From Brevibacillus sp. JNUCC-41 (GTDB lineage: Bacteria > Bacillota > Bacilli > Bacillales > DSM-1321): a stretch of DNA of 64,000 nucleotides. The notes under the pieces were generated by a model, which saw only the letters and a program-made list of their open reading frames with translations, did not search any database and was not told the DNA's origin. The DNA is taken from NCBI RefSeq assembly GCF_014844095.1, contig NZ_CP062163.1:4621501-4685500 (forward strand), given 5' to 3'. Position numbers and translations under genes: made by a program. Positions 27,397-36,651 of the stretch are shown here, piece by piece; position 1 is the first letter of the stretch; every line of letters starts with the position of its first letter.

Positions 27397-28296
27397 TCAG
27401 GAAACATTTTGCCGTTGTTCGATATGATCATGTTTTCTAGCATTGGACATCTTATTGATTGTAAGAAGAATTCCAGAAAGCCATATAATCACGATGCCTG
27501 TATAGATATATATATGAGCTTCAATCGGAATCCATGTAGCTAATAATGTTCTTACATTGATTAAGATAATGAAACCACCCACTAAAACACCCATTAATTG
27601 AGCAGGAAGCATCCTGACGAGCCAGGCTGCAATCGGTGCGGCAACCACACCACCAATTATCAATGCTACGACCCAAAGCCAATTGACAGCTTCCCATCCA
27701 AGCGAAATGATAAAACCAAGACTTCCGAAGAAAGCAATGGCAAATTCACTCGTATCTACAGTCCCTACGGCTTTCCTCGCCGTCATGCCTTTTTTTGACA
27801 ATAAAACGGGCGTTGCAATCGGTCCCCAACCGCCTCCGCCTGTTGCATCACAAAAGCCTGCAAAAAGGCCTAACGGAATGGAATGTTTTGCGGTCAATGG
27901 CTTTACGATTTCAGTTTCCTTCGACGGTTTAAAAATAAATAAAAAACGGAATAAAACGTATACACCCAGGCCAAATAAAAATATGGCAATATACGGTTTT
28001 GCTAATTCGGCTGGCAGGTTGCTCAGGAAACATGCACCTACAAATGCACCAACAGAACCTGGAATGATCAAGCGATAGACCATATTTCTATCCACGTTCC
28101 CAAACTTTATATGCGAAGCTCCGGATACTGCTGTGGTCACTACTTCCGATAAATGAACGGATGCGGATGCTACTGCAGGGGCAATCCCGAATGTCAGCAA
28201 TAAGGAAGTGGAACTCACTCCATACCCCATTCCAAGCGAACCATCGATTAATTGGGCAAAAAAACCGATAAAGGCTAACACGATTAACTTTTTCAT
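27397..28296 (-). CDS. TSUP-family anion transporter (TauE/SafE)
   Basis: A 299-aa membrane protein of the sulfite exporter TauE/SafE family, with about eight helices in two halves; FAQLIDGSLGMGYGVSST and DATGGGGWGPIATPVLL are the repeated family motifs. The start was taken at the ATG at 28296, which follows AGGGGAATGTC and begins MKKLIVLAFIG; the open frame upstream lacks a ribosome binding site. Its place beside the sulfate-reduction operon suggests sulfate, sulfite or another sulfur oxyanion as substrate; the direction of transport cannot be read from sequence. Confidence 0.9.
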   Translation of the reverse strand: MKKLIVLAFIGFFAQLIDGSLGMGYGVSSTSLLLTFGIAPAVASASVHLSEVVTTAVSGASHIKFGNVDRNMVYRLIIPGSVGAFVGACFLSNLPAELAKPYIAIFLFGLGVYVLFRFLFIFKPSKETEIVKPLTAKHSIPLGLFAGFCDATGGGGWGPIATPVLLSKKGMTARKAVGTVDTSEFAIAFFGSLGFIISLGWEAVNWLWVVALIIGGVVAAPIAAWLVRMLPAQLMGVLVGGFIILINVRTLLATWIPIEAHIYIYTGIVIIWLSGILLTINKMSNARKHDHIEQRQNVS

Positions 28297-28395
28297 GACA
28301 TTCCCCTTTTTTTTACAAAAATAGAACCTAAATAACACCGACCCGATGGTACCGTTTACTGTATAAATCATTTAGATTTCCGTTAAGACACAAAG

Positions 28396-28437
28396 AGGCA
28401 CCTAACCAAAATGAAATGACATGTTGGTTAGGTGCCT
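28396..28437 (-). terminator. terminator of the siroheme/sulfur operon
   Basis: AGGCACCTAACCAA pairs perfectly with TTGGTTAGGTGCCT (14 bp), just after sirC. Confidence 0.85.
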
Positions 28438-28450
28438 TCAGTTTTTCTGA

Positions 28451-29083
28451 TCAGCCCAATGATATATTTTCTTCAGCTTCTACTGGTAAAAGCCTAGCTA
28501 AAAAACGATATCTTTCTTTTAGGGAATATTTATAAATATCCTCTATTGAATCTTTCAATAACTTGGATTTTTCCTCTTTTGAAAATGAACCATTCTTTAT
28601 TATCATCCTTGCTTCAAAAAGGAATTCAAGATATTCTTCATATGATTCATCATATACTTTACCTAAGTCATTCCGAATTTTTTTTGCGAGCGTTGGACTT
28701 GCTCCATTGGTGGAAACACTTATGGAAAGCATGCCTCTATTCAATGTCGCCGGTATATGAAAATTTCCCAGCTCATGATTACTGATTACGTTCACCAACT
28801 GACTTTCGGATGCATTTTCGTACACTCGTTCATTAACTTCAGTAGAGTTTGTTGCAACAATGATTAAAAACGCATCTTTATAGTCTGTTTCTTCCACTTC
28901 TTTAAGTAAAACTCGAATCTTACCTTCTTTCTCCAACAATTGAAAACCTGTGCATATCTCGGGGCTTACGACTGTCACATCAGCACCGGCTTCCAATAAT
29001 GGACCCGCTTTAAAGAAACCAATTTTTCCACCGCCGATGATGACACACTTTCTTTTCTCAATATTAAGCGTAATTGGATACAT
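28451..29083 (-). CDS. sirC: precorrin-2 dehydrogenase
   Basis: A 210-aa NAD-dependent precorrin-2 dehydrogenase making sirohydrochlorin (YlnF type). YPITLNIEKRKCVIIGGGKIG is the N-terminal strand and GxGxxG dinucleotide site; NGASPTLAKKIRNDL is conserved in the family. The ATG at 29083 follows GGGGAGG and was preferred to a GTG five codons upstream that lies in that ribosome binding site. It overlaps sirB by 20 nt. Confidence 0.9.
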   Translation of the reverse strand: MYPITLNIEKRKCVIIGGGKIGFFKAGPLLEAGADVTVVSPEICTGFQLLEKEGKIRVLLKEVEETDYKDAFLIIVATNSTEVNERVYENASESQLVNVISNHELGNFHIPATLNRGMLSISVSTNGASPTLAKKIRNDLGKVYDESYEEYLEFLFEARMIIKNGSFSKEEKSKLLKDSIEDIYKYSLKERYRFLARLLPVEAEENISLG

Positions 29084-29825
29084 AAGCTCCCTCCCCACTC
29101 ACTTCATGAATTCGTTCCGATATGGCTTTTTCAATCTTTGGGTGATAACCTAGGTATCGGCAAAGTATGAATTTCTGCTTCCCCTTTTTTTGGATCATTT
29201 TTATACTATTTTCGATGGACTGCATTAAGAGACCGGTAAACAATAGGTAAGGAATGATAAATACTTGGTTTGATCGAGATTCCTGTGCAAATTCCAATGC
29301 TTCTCCTAAGCTCGGTGTGGCAGCTGTCAAATAACACTCTTGCACACGGATTTTTTGAAACCTATTCCTTAGCAAATCGGCCAACCGAGACAAATCCCTT
29401 TTAACGTCGGGATCACTGCTTCCCCTTCCAACCAATAAAACCAAGGAATCCTCTGTAACCTTTACATTTGTTTCCTCCAACCGTTCCACTAAAATGTCAA
29501 CCATTTTATCACTGACACCGATCGGCCTTCCGTATTTCAAGTCCACGGCAGGGTACCGTTCTTTCATTTTGTTCAATATGAATGGAATATCATGTTTTGC
29601 ATGTACAGCTGTTAGCAATAGAACTGGAATGGCAATGATTCTCGTCGCACCCTTTTGAACGCACCGTTCGTATACTTCTTCAATCGTAGGAGTTTCCAAC
29701 TCCAAGAAGCAATACTCTTGAATGGAATTGGGCTGTGCTTGCATACAAACTTTAATAAAATCAATGGCTTGGGCTGAAGCTTCTTTAACACGGCTTCCAT
29801 GGCAAATATATAAAATGGCTTCCAT
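29064..29825 (-). CDS. sirB: sirohydrochlorin ferrochelatase
   Basis: A 253-aa CbiX/SirB-type chelatase inserting iron into sirohydrochlorin to give siroheme (YlnE type). ILYICHGSRVKEA carries the N-terminal metal-binding His; the second half repeats the fold with LLVGRGSSDPD. HDIPFILNKMKERYP is conserved in both sirohydrochlorin chelatase types. Its start overlaps the sumT stop by 1 nt (TAATG). Confidence 0.92.
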   Translation of the reverse strand: MEAILYICHGSRVKEASAQAIDFIKVCMQAQPNSIQEYCFLELETPTIEEVYERCVQKGATRIIAIPVLLLTAVHAKHDIPFILNKMKERYPAVDLKYGRPIGVSDKMVDILVERLEETNVKVTEDSLVLLVGRGSSDPDVKRDLSRLADLLRNRFQKIRVQECYLTAATPSLGEALEFAQESRSNQVFIIPYLLFTGLLMQSIENSIKMIQKKGKQKFILCRYLGYHPKIEKAISERIHEVSGEGAYVSNYA

Positions 29826-30601
29826 TAAAAGGCCTCATTCGCCAACAAATTTTCGGTTTGTTTTCCTTCAAACCATTTAATTTTTTCTCGTAAATTAACG
29901 ACATCGCCCACGACTATCATGCAAGGATTCGAAATCTGTTCGTTATTGGCGGTTTCCACTACATTAGCCAATGTACTGACAGCTGTTTTTTGCGTTTTTA
30001 ATGTCCCCCAATGAATAAGGGCTACCGGAGTCTCAGGACTTTTTCCATGTTCCAATAGTTTTCCTTGAATATATGGCAGGTTTTTAACGCCCATGTAAAT
30101 GGCCAATGTATCGATTCCTTTTGCAAGGGATTCCCACTTGATATTATCCTCTTCATCCTTTTTCCGATGACCGGTAACAATTGCAAATGATGAAGCGTGG
30201 TCCCTATGTGTAACTGGAATTCCCGCATAAGCTGTAGCGGCGATTCCAGCCGTAATTCCTGGTACGACCTCATAGCTCACGCCACTTTTGGCAAGGGCTT
30301 CCGCTTCCTCCCCGCCTCTCCCAAAGACGAAAGGATCTCCGCCTTTCAAGCGGGTGACTATTTTCCCCTTTTTTGCATATTTGACCAGGAACCGATTGAT
30401 GGTATCCTGCTGCAATAAATGATAATCCGGCAGTTTACCGCAATTAATCAGCTCTACACCGGCTTTTGCATGATTCAATAGTTCTTTATTCACAAGTCGA
30501 TCATATAAAATGACATCAGCTTCTTGAATGCATTTTAATCCTTTTAATGTAATTAAATCTGGATCTCCGGGACCGGCTCCTACTAGATATACTTTCCCCA
30601 T
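29825..30601 (-). CDS. sumT: uroporphyrinogen-III C-methyltransferase
   Basis: A 258-aa SAM-dependent methylase converting uroporphyrinogen III to precorrin-2 (YlnD type). KVYLVGAGPGDPDLITLKG, VILYDRLV, RLKGGDPFVFGRGGEE and the VPGITAG stretch are the diagnostic motifs. The start was set at the ATG at 30601, where the family begins; the frame stays open 33 codons upstream but overlaps the DUF3906 gene. Confidence 0.93.
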   Translation of the reverse strand: MGKVYLVGAGPGDPDLITLKGLKCIQEADVILYDRLVNKELLNHAKAGVELINCGKLPDYHLLQQDTINRFLVKYAKKGKIVTRLKGGDPFVFGRGGEEAEALAKSGVSYEVVPGITAGIAATAYAGIPVTHRDHASSFAIVTGHRKKDEEDNIKWESLAKGIDTLAIYMGVKNLPYIQGKLLEHGKSPETPVALIHWGTLKTQKTAVSTLANVVETANNEQISNPCMIVVGDVVNLREKIKWFEGKQTENLLANEAF

Positions 30602-30620
30602 TTTTGCAACCTGCCTTCCC

Positions 30621-30836
30621 TTAGAGAATTGTTTCGAATTCCGATAAAACGAAACCTGCTCCATTTTTAATTTTCCTTTTTTCATATAATGAGATGTCAT
30701 CCACTTCAGGCAATTTCAAATAATGCTTTTCCAGTTCGATATCAACAAGTTCAAACGCCTTTTCATCTGAATCTGTAACAATGATGACATGGATTGGTTT
30801 TTCCTTGATAGTGACTTCAAAACGGTATAGATTCAT
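30621..30836 (-). CDS. DUF3906-family protein
   Basis: A 71-aa soluble protein (MNLYRFEVTIKEKPIHVII...) of the DUF3906 type that accompanies sulfite reductase and siroheme genes in bacilli. No metal or cofactor motif is visible; the fold looks like a small alpha/beta ferredoxin-like unit. It sits 20 nt after the reductase and 19 nt before sumT, so it is in the operon. A role in sulfite reduction or siroheme delivery is inference from context only. Confidence 0.75.
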   Translation of the reverse strand: MNLYRFEVTIKEKPIHVIIVTDSDEKAFELVDIELEKHYLKLPEVDDISLYEKRKIKNGAGFVLSEFETIL

Positions 30837-30856
30837 GGAATGCTTACCTTCCCCTA

Positions 30857-32482
30857 TTAAACGGAAACTCCCGCTAATATATCATCAAGTTTAATTTGTA
30901 ACTCGTCTACCCCTATCCTTTCCACAAAATCGAGAAAGGTTTCTGATAGAAGTTTTGTTTCTTTGAAAAATAGGATCAATTCTTTCAAAACATGATAGAG
31001 CTGATCAGCTTCCACTTTTCCTTTAAGTTTTTCATTGAACTTCCCGCCTTCGTCCAGCGTTCCTCCAACGTATATTTCAAAAGCCTCGACCATCTTTTTG
31101 TCCTGGTTTTTCATTTTTATGCCTTGCAGCCCTATTTCGGCGATGGCTCTTTGACCGCAATTATTCGGACAACCGACCATATGCATCCTTACAGGTACAT
31201 CGAGATCTATTTCCTTGTCCAGTGATTCAGAAATGGTCCTCATTCGATTTTTAGTTTCAACAAGGGCCAGGTTGCAATACTCGATGCCTGTACAAGAAAC
31301 GGAATAACCAATGAACTTCTTTGGTTGAAATGGAAATCTTTCAAAGATGGTTTCCTGCTTTAATTCCTCAAGATTTGCATCCGGCACATTAGGAATGATT
31401 AGATTTTGGGAATTACAGTTGCGGATTTCACCATTTCCATATTTTTTCGCAAGTTCGGCAAACTCGATCACTTCGTCCGGATTTAGACGACCCACTGGTA
31501 TATTGACTCCAACATAGTTAAGACCATCTTGCTTTTGTTTATGGATGCCGTAGAAATAACCTGCATTCCATCCCTTCACCGCACTTTCTCCCTTTTCAGG
31601 AAGCGGACCGGTGTATTCCAGCAATTTTTCCTTGAATTGTTCAGGACCCCAGTCAGCAACAAGGAATTTCAAGCGCGAGCGATGACGCTTTTCACGGTAC
31701 CCAAAGTCACGGAATATCGTCGTGATGGCGGCTGCTACTTCCACTGTTTTTTCAGGTAAAATAAATAAATCGAGTTCTTCTGCCAGCATCGGAACGGAGG
31801 AAAGCCCCCCGCCTACTTTCACGTGAAAACCAACTTCCGTCACCCCATCGATTTCTTTAGTGGCTGGATTGAATGAAACACAGTTGATTTCAGCATTCGA
31901 AGCATTATGGATATTAGCACTGATGGACATTTTATATTTCCTCGGAAGGTTCGAATAGTCTTCGTTAAGCCGGAAATACTCAAATACATCATAAAGGACC
32001 TCACGTGTATCAAAAAGTTCATCGGGATCGATGCCTGCCAATGCATTCCCGATGATATTACGTGTGATATCACCACAAGCACCAGCCGTAGTCATTCCAA
32101 CCTTTTCCAAACGATTTAAGATATCCGGGACATGTTCGATAGTTAGCCAGTGGAATTGAATGGCTTGACGGGTTGTAATATCATATACACCCCTCCCGTA
32201 ATCTTTAGCGATGTTAGCTAAAGTTATTTGTTGATCATACGTCAGGATACCTCCGGGAATAACGACACGCATCATCCAGTAACCAGCTTCTTTTGGCCGT
32301 TGCAGGTATAGACCTGCCCACTTGAACATATCCCAATTCTCTTTAGGGATGGAATCAAAACCATTTGCTGCGTAATGTGGAATATCATCAAATATCTTCA
32401 ATCCGTCTTTTTCCAATTTCCAGATTTCCGTTTTATTTTTAGCGATTAGTGGATTTTCCGACCAAAATTTTTCGTAAACCAT
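30857..32482 (-). CDS. ferredoxin-type nitrite/sulfite reductase
   Basis: A 541-aa siroheme/[4Fe-4S] reductase, single-chain type. The cluster and siroheme ligands are CTGIEYC (Cx5C) and CPNNC (Cx3C), with two tandem NiR_SIR ferredoxin-like and siroheme halves. In this operon it should carry out the six-electron reduction of sulfite to sulfide. No flavoprotein CysJ partner is present, so ferredoxin or another donor is implied. It follows cysC by 16 nt. Nitrite reduction is the alternative role but nothing else here concerns nitrogen oxides. Confidence 0.9.
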   Translation of the reverse strand: MVYEKFWSENPLIAKNKTEIWKLEKDGLKIFDDIPHYAANGFDSIPKENWDMFKWAGLYLQRPKEAGYWMMRVVIPGGILTYDQQITLANIAKDYGRGVYDITTRQAIQFHWLTIEHVPDILNRLEKVGMTTAGACGDITRNIIGNALAGIDPDELFDTREVLYDVFEYFRLNEDYSNLPRKYKMSISANIHNASNAEINCVSFNPATKEIDGVTEVGFHVKVGGGLSSVPMLAEELDLFILPEKTVEVAAAITTIFRDFGYREKRHRSRLKFLVADWGPEQFKEKLLEYTGPLPEKGESAVKGWNAGYFYGIHKQKQDGLNYVGVNIPVGRLNPDEVIEFAELAKKYGNGEIRNCNSQNLIIPNVPDANLEELKQETIFERFPFQPKKFIGYSVSCTGIEYCNLALVETKNRMRTISESLDKEIDLDVPVRMHMVGCPNNCGQRAIAEIGLQGIKMKNQDKKMVEAFEIYVGGTLDEGGKFNEKLKGKVEADQLYHVLKELILFFKETKLLSETFLDFVERIGVDELQIKLDDILAGVSV

Positions 32483-32498
32483 TACATTTCCTCCTTGA

Positions 32499-33098
32499 TT
32501 AAATCGCTTTCTTTGCTGTCAAATAGCCGATTACCTGTTCAACGCACTCTTCAATGCTGTATTGGTCGGATTCTAAAGTGATTTCCGGTTGTTCTGGTTC
32601 TTCGTACGGAGAGTCGATTCCGGTAAAATCTTTAATGATTCCTTTACGTGCCTTGTCATATAGACCCTTAGGATCACGCACTTCACACTCTTCGATCGGA
32701 CACTTTATGTATACTTCAATAAACTCCCCTTCTTCGAGTAAATCACGTACAATCTGCCGATCTGCCCTGAATGGAGATATGAAGGCAGTCAATACGAACT
32801 GCCCACTATCCACGAATAACTTGGAAACCTCACCGATCCGCCTTATATTCTCAGTTCGATCCTCTTCAGAAAAACCTAAATCTTTATTTAAACCGTGGCG
32901 GATATTATCACCATCCAATACATAACTTCGAATATTCCGATTATATAATTCTTTTGCGACCGCGTTGGCAATCGTTGATTTTCCGGAACCCGAGAGTCCT
33001 GTAAACCATAGAACTGTGCTTTCATGCCCGTTTTGCTTCCGGCGGAGCTCCTTGGTCAATGACGTTTCATGCCAAGTAACATTCGTACTTTTACTCAT
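32499..33098 (-). CDS. cysC: adenylyl-sulfate kinase
   Basis: A 199-aa APS kinase making PAPS. The P-loop GLSGSGKS is at residues 34-41, followed by [16 protein letters not shown] (APS-binding) and FISPFRADR. It follows sat by 43 nt. Because the CysH here has the cluster cysteines of APS-using enzymes, PAPS may be only one of two substrates. Confidence 0.95.
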   Translation of the reverse strand: MSKSTNVTWHETSLTKELRRKQNGHESTVLWFTGLSGSGKSTIANAVAKELYNRNIRSYVLDGDNIRHGLNKDLGFSEEDRTENIRRIGEVSKLFVDSGQFVLTAFISPFRADRQIVRDLLEEGEFIEVYIKCPIEECEVRDPKGLYDKARKGIIKDFTGIDSPYEEPEQPEITLESDQYSIEECVEQVIGYLTAKKAI

Positions 33099-33141
33099 AT
33101 AATAATCCCCCTCTTCATATGATCCTTCAATTTATGTCCAA

Positions 33142-34290
33142 TCAGTTATAAACTTCATTCTTTTTCAGACCTTCGATCAACACCTCGATGACCTCTTTAC
33201 GGCTAAAGGTAGCTGGAGGAATTTCTCCATTACGCAACATTTCCCTTACCTTCGTTCCAGACAGGATGACATGATCTTCCCTGCCGTGCGGACAAGTTTT
33301 AGCGGAAGCCATATTGCCGCATGCTTTACAGTAAAAACTATGTTCAAAGAATAATAACGTGATCCCTAACTCATCGGCGTTAAAATTCCCAAAGATTTTT
33401 TGGGCATCATATGTGCCATAATAATCGCCCACACCCGCATGATCACGTCCGACGATAAAATGGGTGCATCCATAATTTTTACGGACCATTGCATGGAAAA
33501 TGGCTTCTCTAGGTCCTGCATAACGCATGGCAGCAGGGAAAACTGCAAGGGAGACACGATCCTTGGGATAATATTTCTCAAGCAGCACTTTGTAACTTTC
33601 CATTCTTACATCTGCCGGAATGTCATCGGATTTAGTGGCACCTACGAGAGGATTTAAGAATAAGCCGTCGACAATCTCCAATGCTGTCTTTTGAATATAT
33701 TCATGTGCACGGTGAACAGGGTTCCTCGTTTGGAAACCGACAACCGTTTTCCACCCTTTTTCAGCAAAAGCTTTCCTTGTCTCGACAGGGTCCAGATAAT
33801 TAGCTTGGAATAACGGACGCTCTATTCTCTTAATCAACTTTATTTCCCCGCCGACATATACATCCCCGCGGTTAAATAAATTTTTCACTCCGGGATGCTT
33901 CTCATCATCCGTTTGATATACTAATGTCGCTTCCAATTGCTTATCTGGAGTGTAAATATCGGAAACGGTGAGAACCCCGTATGTTTCACCCTCATGAGTC
34001 AGCGTTACTTCTTCACCTATAGTAAGGGTTTCTGCAATTTCTTCGGTCAAAGGCAGCGTAATCGGGATGCTCCATACATGTCCGCTGCTAAGCCTCATAT
34101 CCCTGACCACTGTCTCATAGTCACTTTTTGTAAAGAATCCCTTAATCGGACTGTAGGCACCAGTGCCTATCAATTCAAGATCACTTAAAGCGATTTCATC
34201 GATTTCGATTGACTTTGTTATTTTACTAAAATCATATTTTGGTTCCCAAAGATCGATTAATGTTCCTCCGTGCGGTAGACTGATTGTCAT
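33142..34290 (-). CDS. sat: sulfate adenylyltransferase
   Basis: A 382-aa homo-oligomeric ATP sulfurylase. [15 protein letters not shown] holds the QxRNP and HxxH active-site motifs and [14 protein letters not shown] the second nucleotide-binding motif; [13 protein letters not shown] provides a possible zinc site. It activates sulfate to APS. It lies 29 nt after cysH. Confidence 0.96.
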   Translation of the reverse strand: MTISLPHGGTLIDLWEPKYDFSKITKSIEIDEIALSDLELIGTGAYSPIKGFFTKSDYETVVRDMRLSSGHVWSIPITLPLTEEIAETLTIGEEVTLTHEGETYGVLTVSDIYTPDKQLEATLVYQTDDEKHPGVKNLFNRGDVYVGGEIKLIKRIERPLFQANYLDPVETRKAFAEKGWKTVVGFQTRNPVHRAHEYIQKTALEIVDGLFLNPLVGATKSDDIPADVRMESYKVLLEKYYPKDRVSLAVFPAAMRYAGPREAIFHAMVRKNYGCTHFIVGRDHAGVGDYYGTYDAQKIFGNFNADELGITLLFFEHSFYCKACGNMASAKTCPHGREDHVILSGTKVREMLRNGEIPPATFSRKEVIEVLIEGLKKNEVYN

Positions 34291-34319
34291 GCTAATTTCC
34301 CCCTATGGTTTCTATTTAT

Positions 34320-35036
34320 TTAAGATAAATGCAATCCGCATTCCGTTTTTTGTGCTCCTTGCCAACGGCCTGAGCGTAAATCATCTGCATTGAATGCAGG
34401 TGCTGTACACGTTTTACATCCAATGCTAGGATATCCATTATCATGCAGGATATTATATGGAAGTCCGTTTTTGTGGGCGTAGCGCCAAACATCTTTCCAT
34501 GTCCAATGTATGAGTGGACATATTTTAACCGACTTGAACTTATTATCCTTATTGATATACTCGGTTTTAGCCCTTGTTTCGGATTGCTCCCTCCGCAGTC
34601 CCGAAAGCCAGGCTGTTGCCGTTGAAAGCACATCGGTAAGCGGAATGATCTTACGGATGTTACAGCACTTATTGGAATCACTAAGCCATAATTCATCCCC
34701 ATATTCCGCTGCTTGTTCTTCAAGCGTCAAGGCAGGTTTCTTCATTTCAATTGAAAGTTTTGGATAGCGCTTCTTCACTTGCTCGATCAATTGGTAAGTC
34801 TCTTCAAAATGAACATCTGTATCAAGGAAAACAATTTTTGCCGAAGGGTTGACCTTCGCCAATAAATCAGTAAGCGCGATGCCTTCAATACCAAAACTGC
34901 AAGCATAAATCAGTTTGTTTCCATAATGGTCATTCGCCCATTGCAGAACTTCCAAAGCTCCTTTTGTGTCACTGTCTTCAGGAAATACAGGGAATTCCCC
35001 TGAATTGAAATTTTCATAGTTTATTAATCCAGCCAA
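34320..35036 (-). CDS. cysH: phosphoadenylyl-/adenylyl-sulfate reductase
   Basis: A 238-aa reductase giving sulfite from APS or PAPS. YACSFGIEG and FLDTDVHFEETY bind the nucleotide; paired cysteines CCNIRKIIPL and GCKTC ligate a [4Fe-4S] cluster, the hallmark of APS-capable enzymes (Bacillus subtilis CysH uses both). The TTG start at 35036 follows AGAGGGGG by 9 nt. A possible weak promoter (TTGATC, 17 bp, GATACA) lies about 35090-35060 upstream, after the yezD terminator. Confidence 0.95.
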   Translation of the reverse strand: MAGLINYENFNSGEFPVFPEDSDTKGALEVLQWANDHYGNKLIYACSFGIEGIALTDLLAKVNPSAKIVFLDTDVHFEETYQLIEQVKKRYPKLSIEMKKPALTLEEQAAEYGDELWLSDSNKCCNIRKIIPLTDVLSTATAWLSGLRREQSETRAKTEYINKDNKFKSVKICPLIHWTWKDVWRYAHKNGLPYNILHDNGYPSIGCKTCTAPAFNADDLRSGRWQGAQKTECGLHLS

Positions 35037-35132
35037 CTTTTGTAGCCCCCTCTAAAAACTTGCTGTATCAGGTTAGAGTAACTGTTGATCAATACCCGTT
35101 AATCTTCCCCAGTTTATTTGATTCTAGGAAAA

Positions 35133-35181
35133 AGAGACGAATCTAACCAATACTCTCTATATATCAGTTAAACCCGCCTCT
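35133..35181 (-). terminator. terminator between yezD and cysH
   Basis: A 19-bp stem (35133-35151 with 35163-35181) with no unpaired base but several G-U pairs when read as minus-strand RNA, an 11-nt loop and a run of five U. It would separate yezD from cysH, or act as a second attenuator. Confidence 0.75.
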
Positions 35182-35204
35182 AGTTTTTCTAGTCAGCAGA
35201 TACC

Positions 35205-35348
35205 TTATTTAATTCTTAATTTTTCATTTCTTTCCATTTGAATGATTTTACCATCCTGGACTATAAGTGTAATGGATCCATATTTCATTGAATTAAGCAT
35301 TTCTTGAAGTCGTTCAAATATTTCTTCAAGCTGATTCTCTTTATCCAA
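35205..35348 (-). CDS. yezD: YezD-family protein
   Basis: A 47-aa protein beginning MDKENQLEEIFERLQEML and continuing with a YGSITLIVQDGKIIQMERNE strand pair, the signature of YezD/DUF2292. It starts with TTG at 35348, 7 nt after AAAGGAGG. It is the first gene downstream of the SAM riboswitch. YezD proteins recur beside sulfur genes in bacilli but their function is unknown. It was found by translating the leader region by eye and is too short for most gene finders. Confidence 0.85.
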   Translation of the reverse strand: MDKENQLEEIFERLQEMLNSMKYGSITLIVQDGKIIQMERNEKLRIK

Positions 35349-35479
35349 ACCAGTTCCTCCTTTAAGAAAATCCGCGAATATTTTATTTTCGACGCTGATT
35401 AAATGAATTTCTTAGTTTTATATAATTCCATACAACCTTACATTGTTATGGTTTACCTGAAATTTTTCCAAAAACAAAA

Positions 35480-35500
35480 ATCTTTCCATGATGGAAAGAT
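35480..35500 (-). terminator. riboswitch-controlled terminator
   Basis: ATCTTTCC pairs with GGAAAGAT, followed on the minus strand by TTTTTGTTTTT; it lies just downstream of the S-box aptamer and is its likely expression platform. A further hairpin AAGGTAA/TTACCTT (35504-35523) overlaps the end of the aptamer and may be part of the switch. Confidence 0.8.
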
Positions 35501-35520
35501 CCCAAGGTAAATATCATTAC

Positions 35521-35625
35521 CTTATCTTCCAAAATGATCAACATTTTGTTGGAGGTAGCACCTTGCATCCATCATGCAGGTTGCTGGACTTCAAAGGGCC
35601 AATTCCCTCCGTCGCTCTGGATAAG
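35521..35625 (-). ncRNA. SAM-I (S-box) riboswitch
   Basis: Read on the minus strand it opens with CTTATCCAGAG, has GGAGGGA, GGCCCTTTGAAG and CAGCAACC, then GGTGCTACCTCCAAC, and closes with GGAAGATAAG pairing back to the opening CTTATC (P1). This is the S-box consensus almost letter for letter. SAM binding should favour the terminator and turn off yezD, and perhaps the sulfate-assimilation operon, when methionine/SAM is plentiful. Confidence 0.97.
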
Positions 35626-35639
35626 TTTTATTATTTTAA

Positions 35640-35667
35640 ATATTAACATATATTTAATCCTTGTCAA
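35640..35667 (-). promoter_or_regulatory. sigma-A promoter of the S-box leader
   Basis: On the minus strand, TTGACA (35662-35667), a 16-bp spacer and TAATAT (35640-35645), just upstream of the riboswitch. Confidence 0.7.
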
Positions 35668-35764
35668 TGGAGTTTTCTTATAAAATAACTTGGTTTAATA
35701 TTATGGATGAACTGTTATTTTTATACACACTATTCAATTTATGATTTTATGTTCATTTAAATAC

Positions 35765-35818
35765 GAAAATAGACTCATTTTTTTAGATAAAGTCTCCAAA
35801 AAAAATGAGTCTATTTTC
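35765..35818 (-). terminator. terminator after the FMN reductase gene
   Basis: GAAAATAGACTCATTTTTTT and its complement form a long A/T-rich stem downstream of the gene ending at 35907. Confidence 0.7.
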
Positions 35819-35906
35819 ATTAATAAACCTATTATGGACGGCTGTAATTACGTTAAGAAATACGTTTGAATGCCAGTCCTTTTGTTAAAGGGATTACTTG
35901 AATTCA

Positions 35907-36440
35907 TTAATTTCTTAACTGTATCGCTTCTACAAATTCTTGAACTTGACTCTGGACACGATCAATTAAATGTGAATCATTAATCGGATTTTCAGAATTC
36001 TGTTTATCTATTTCCTTATCAACAAAATAAATGCCCTGAAGCGGCTCTCCTTTTAATATTGAGATTAATGGTTTAAGCGCATAGTCAATCGCCAATAGAT
36101 GCCTGTTACTTCCACCAATCATGATTGGCAGAACTGGCTTACCCTTAAAAGCGCCTTCTGGCAGCAAATCAATCAAGGCTTTTAATACACCTGTATAAGA
36201 AGCCTTATAAACCGGTGAACCAATGATTATTCCTCTGGCTGCTTGAATTCTCTCTGAAAGTTTTAAGATATCTTCGCTATTATATTTCCCTTGGAATAAA
36301 TCATCTGCTGAGAAATCCGTTATTGAGAAATAAGCTGTGGTAAATCCTTCTTTTTCGACCAATGATTGAATATGTTTTAGTGAAATGTCCGTTCTTGATG
36401 GAATAGCCGGACTTCCTGATAAAATTACGATATCGCTCAT
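35907..36440 (-). CDS. NADPH-dependent FMN reductase (SsuE-like)
   Basis: A 177-aa flavodoxin-fold reductase. ILSGSPAIPSRT binds the flavin phosphate and IIGSPVYKASYTGVLKALIDLLP is the second FMN loop; PIMIGGSNRHLLAIDYALKPLI is typical of SsuE. SsuE supplies FMNH2 to alkanesulfonate monooxygenase, and two luciferase-like monooxygenases lie 9 kb away, but no ssuABCD genes are seen. It stands alone with its own terminator. Confidence 0.88.
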   Translation of the reverse strand: MSDIVILSGSPAIPSRTDISLKHIQSLVEKEGFTTAYFSITDFSADDLFQGKYNSEDILKLSERIQAARGIIIGSPVYKASYTGVLKALIDLLPEGAFKGKPVLPIMIGGSNRHLLAIDYALKPLISILKGEPLQGIYFVDKEIDKQNSENPINDSHLIDRVQSQVQEFVEAIQLRN

Positions 36441-36599
36441 TTAATACCCCTCCATTGTTACATGATTTCCAGATAAAATCTTATTAAAGCATTTCGTGCA
36501 GTATGCATTTATCGTAATAGTCTGAAAAATATAAGTCAAATCTTACACTCTGGTTTAATGGATTCACAAATTTGACTGCGTCGTTTCTGAATGCATATA

Positions 36600-36649
36600 A
36601 AACGGTCATATTTGCGGCTTGATGCACATGCCTTTAAATATGACCGTTT
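36600..36649 (-). terminator. terminator after the TetR gene
   Basis: AAACGGTCATATTT pairs with AAATATGACCGTTT; it directly follows the gene ending at 36652. Confidence 0.8.
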
Positions 36650-36651
36650 CA

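Noticed and set aside
27295-27543. Plus-strand 82-codon frame with AAAGGGG before its ATG
   Set aside because: It runs through a terminator hairpin and then antisense to the TSUP gene; composition is that of a shadow frame.
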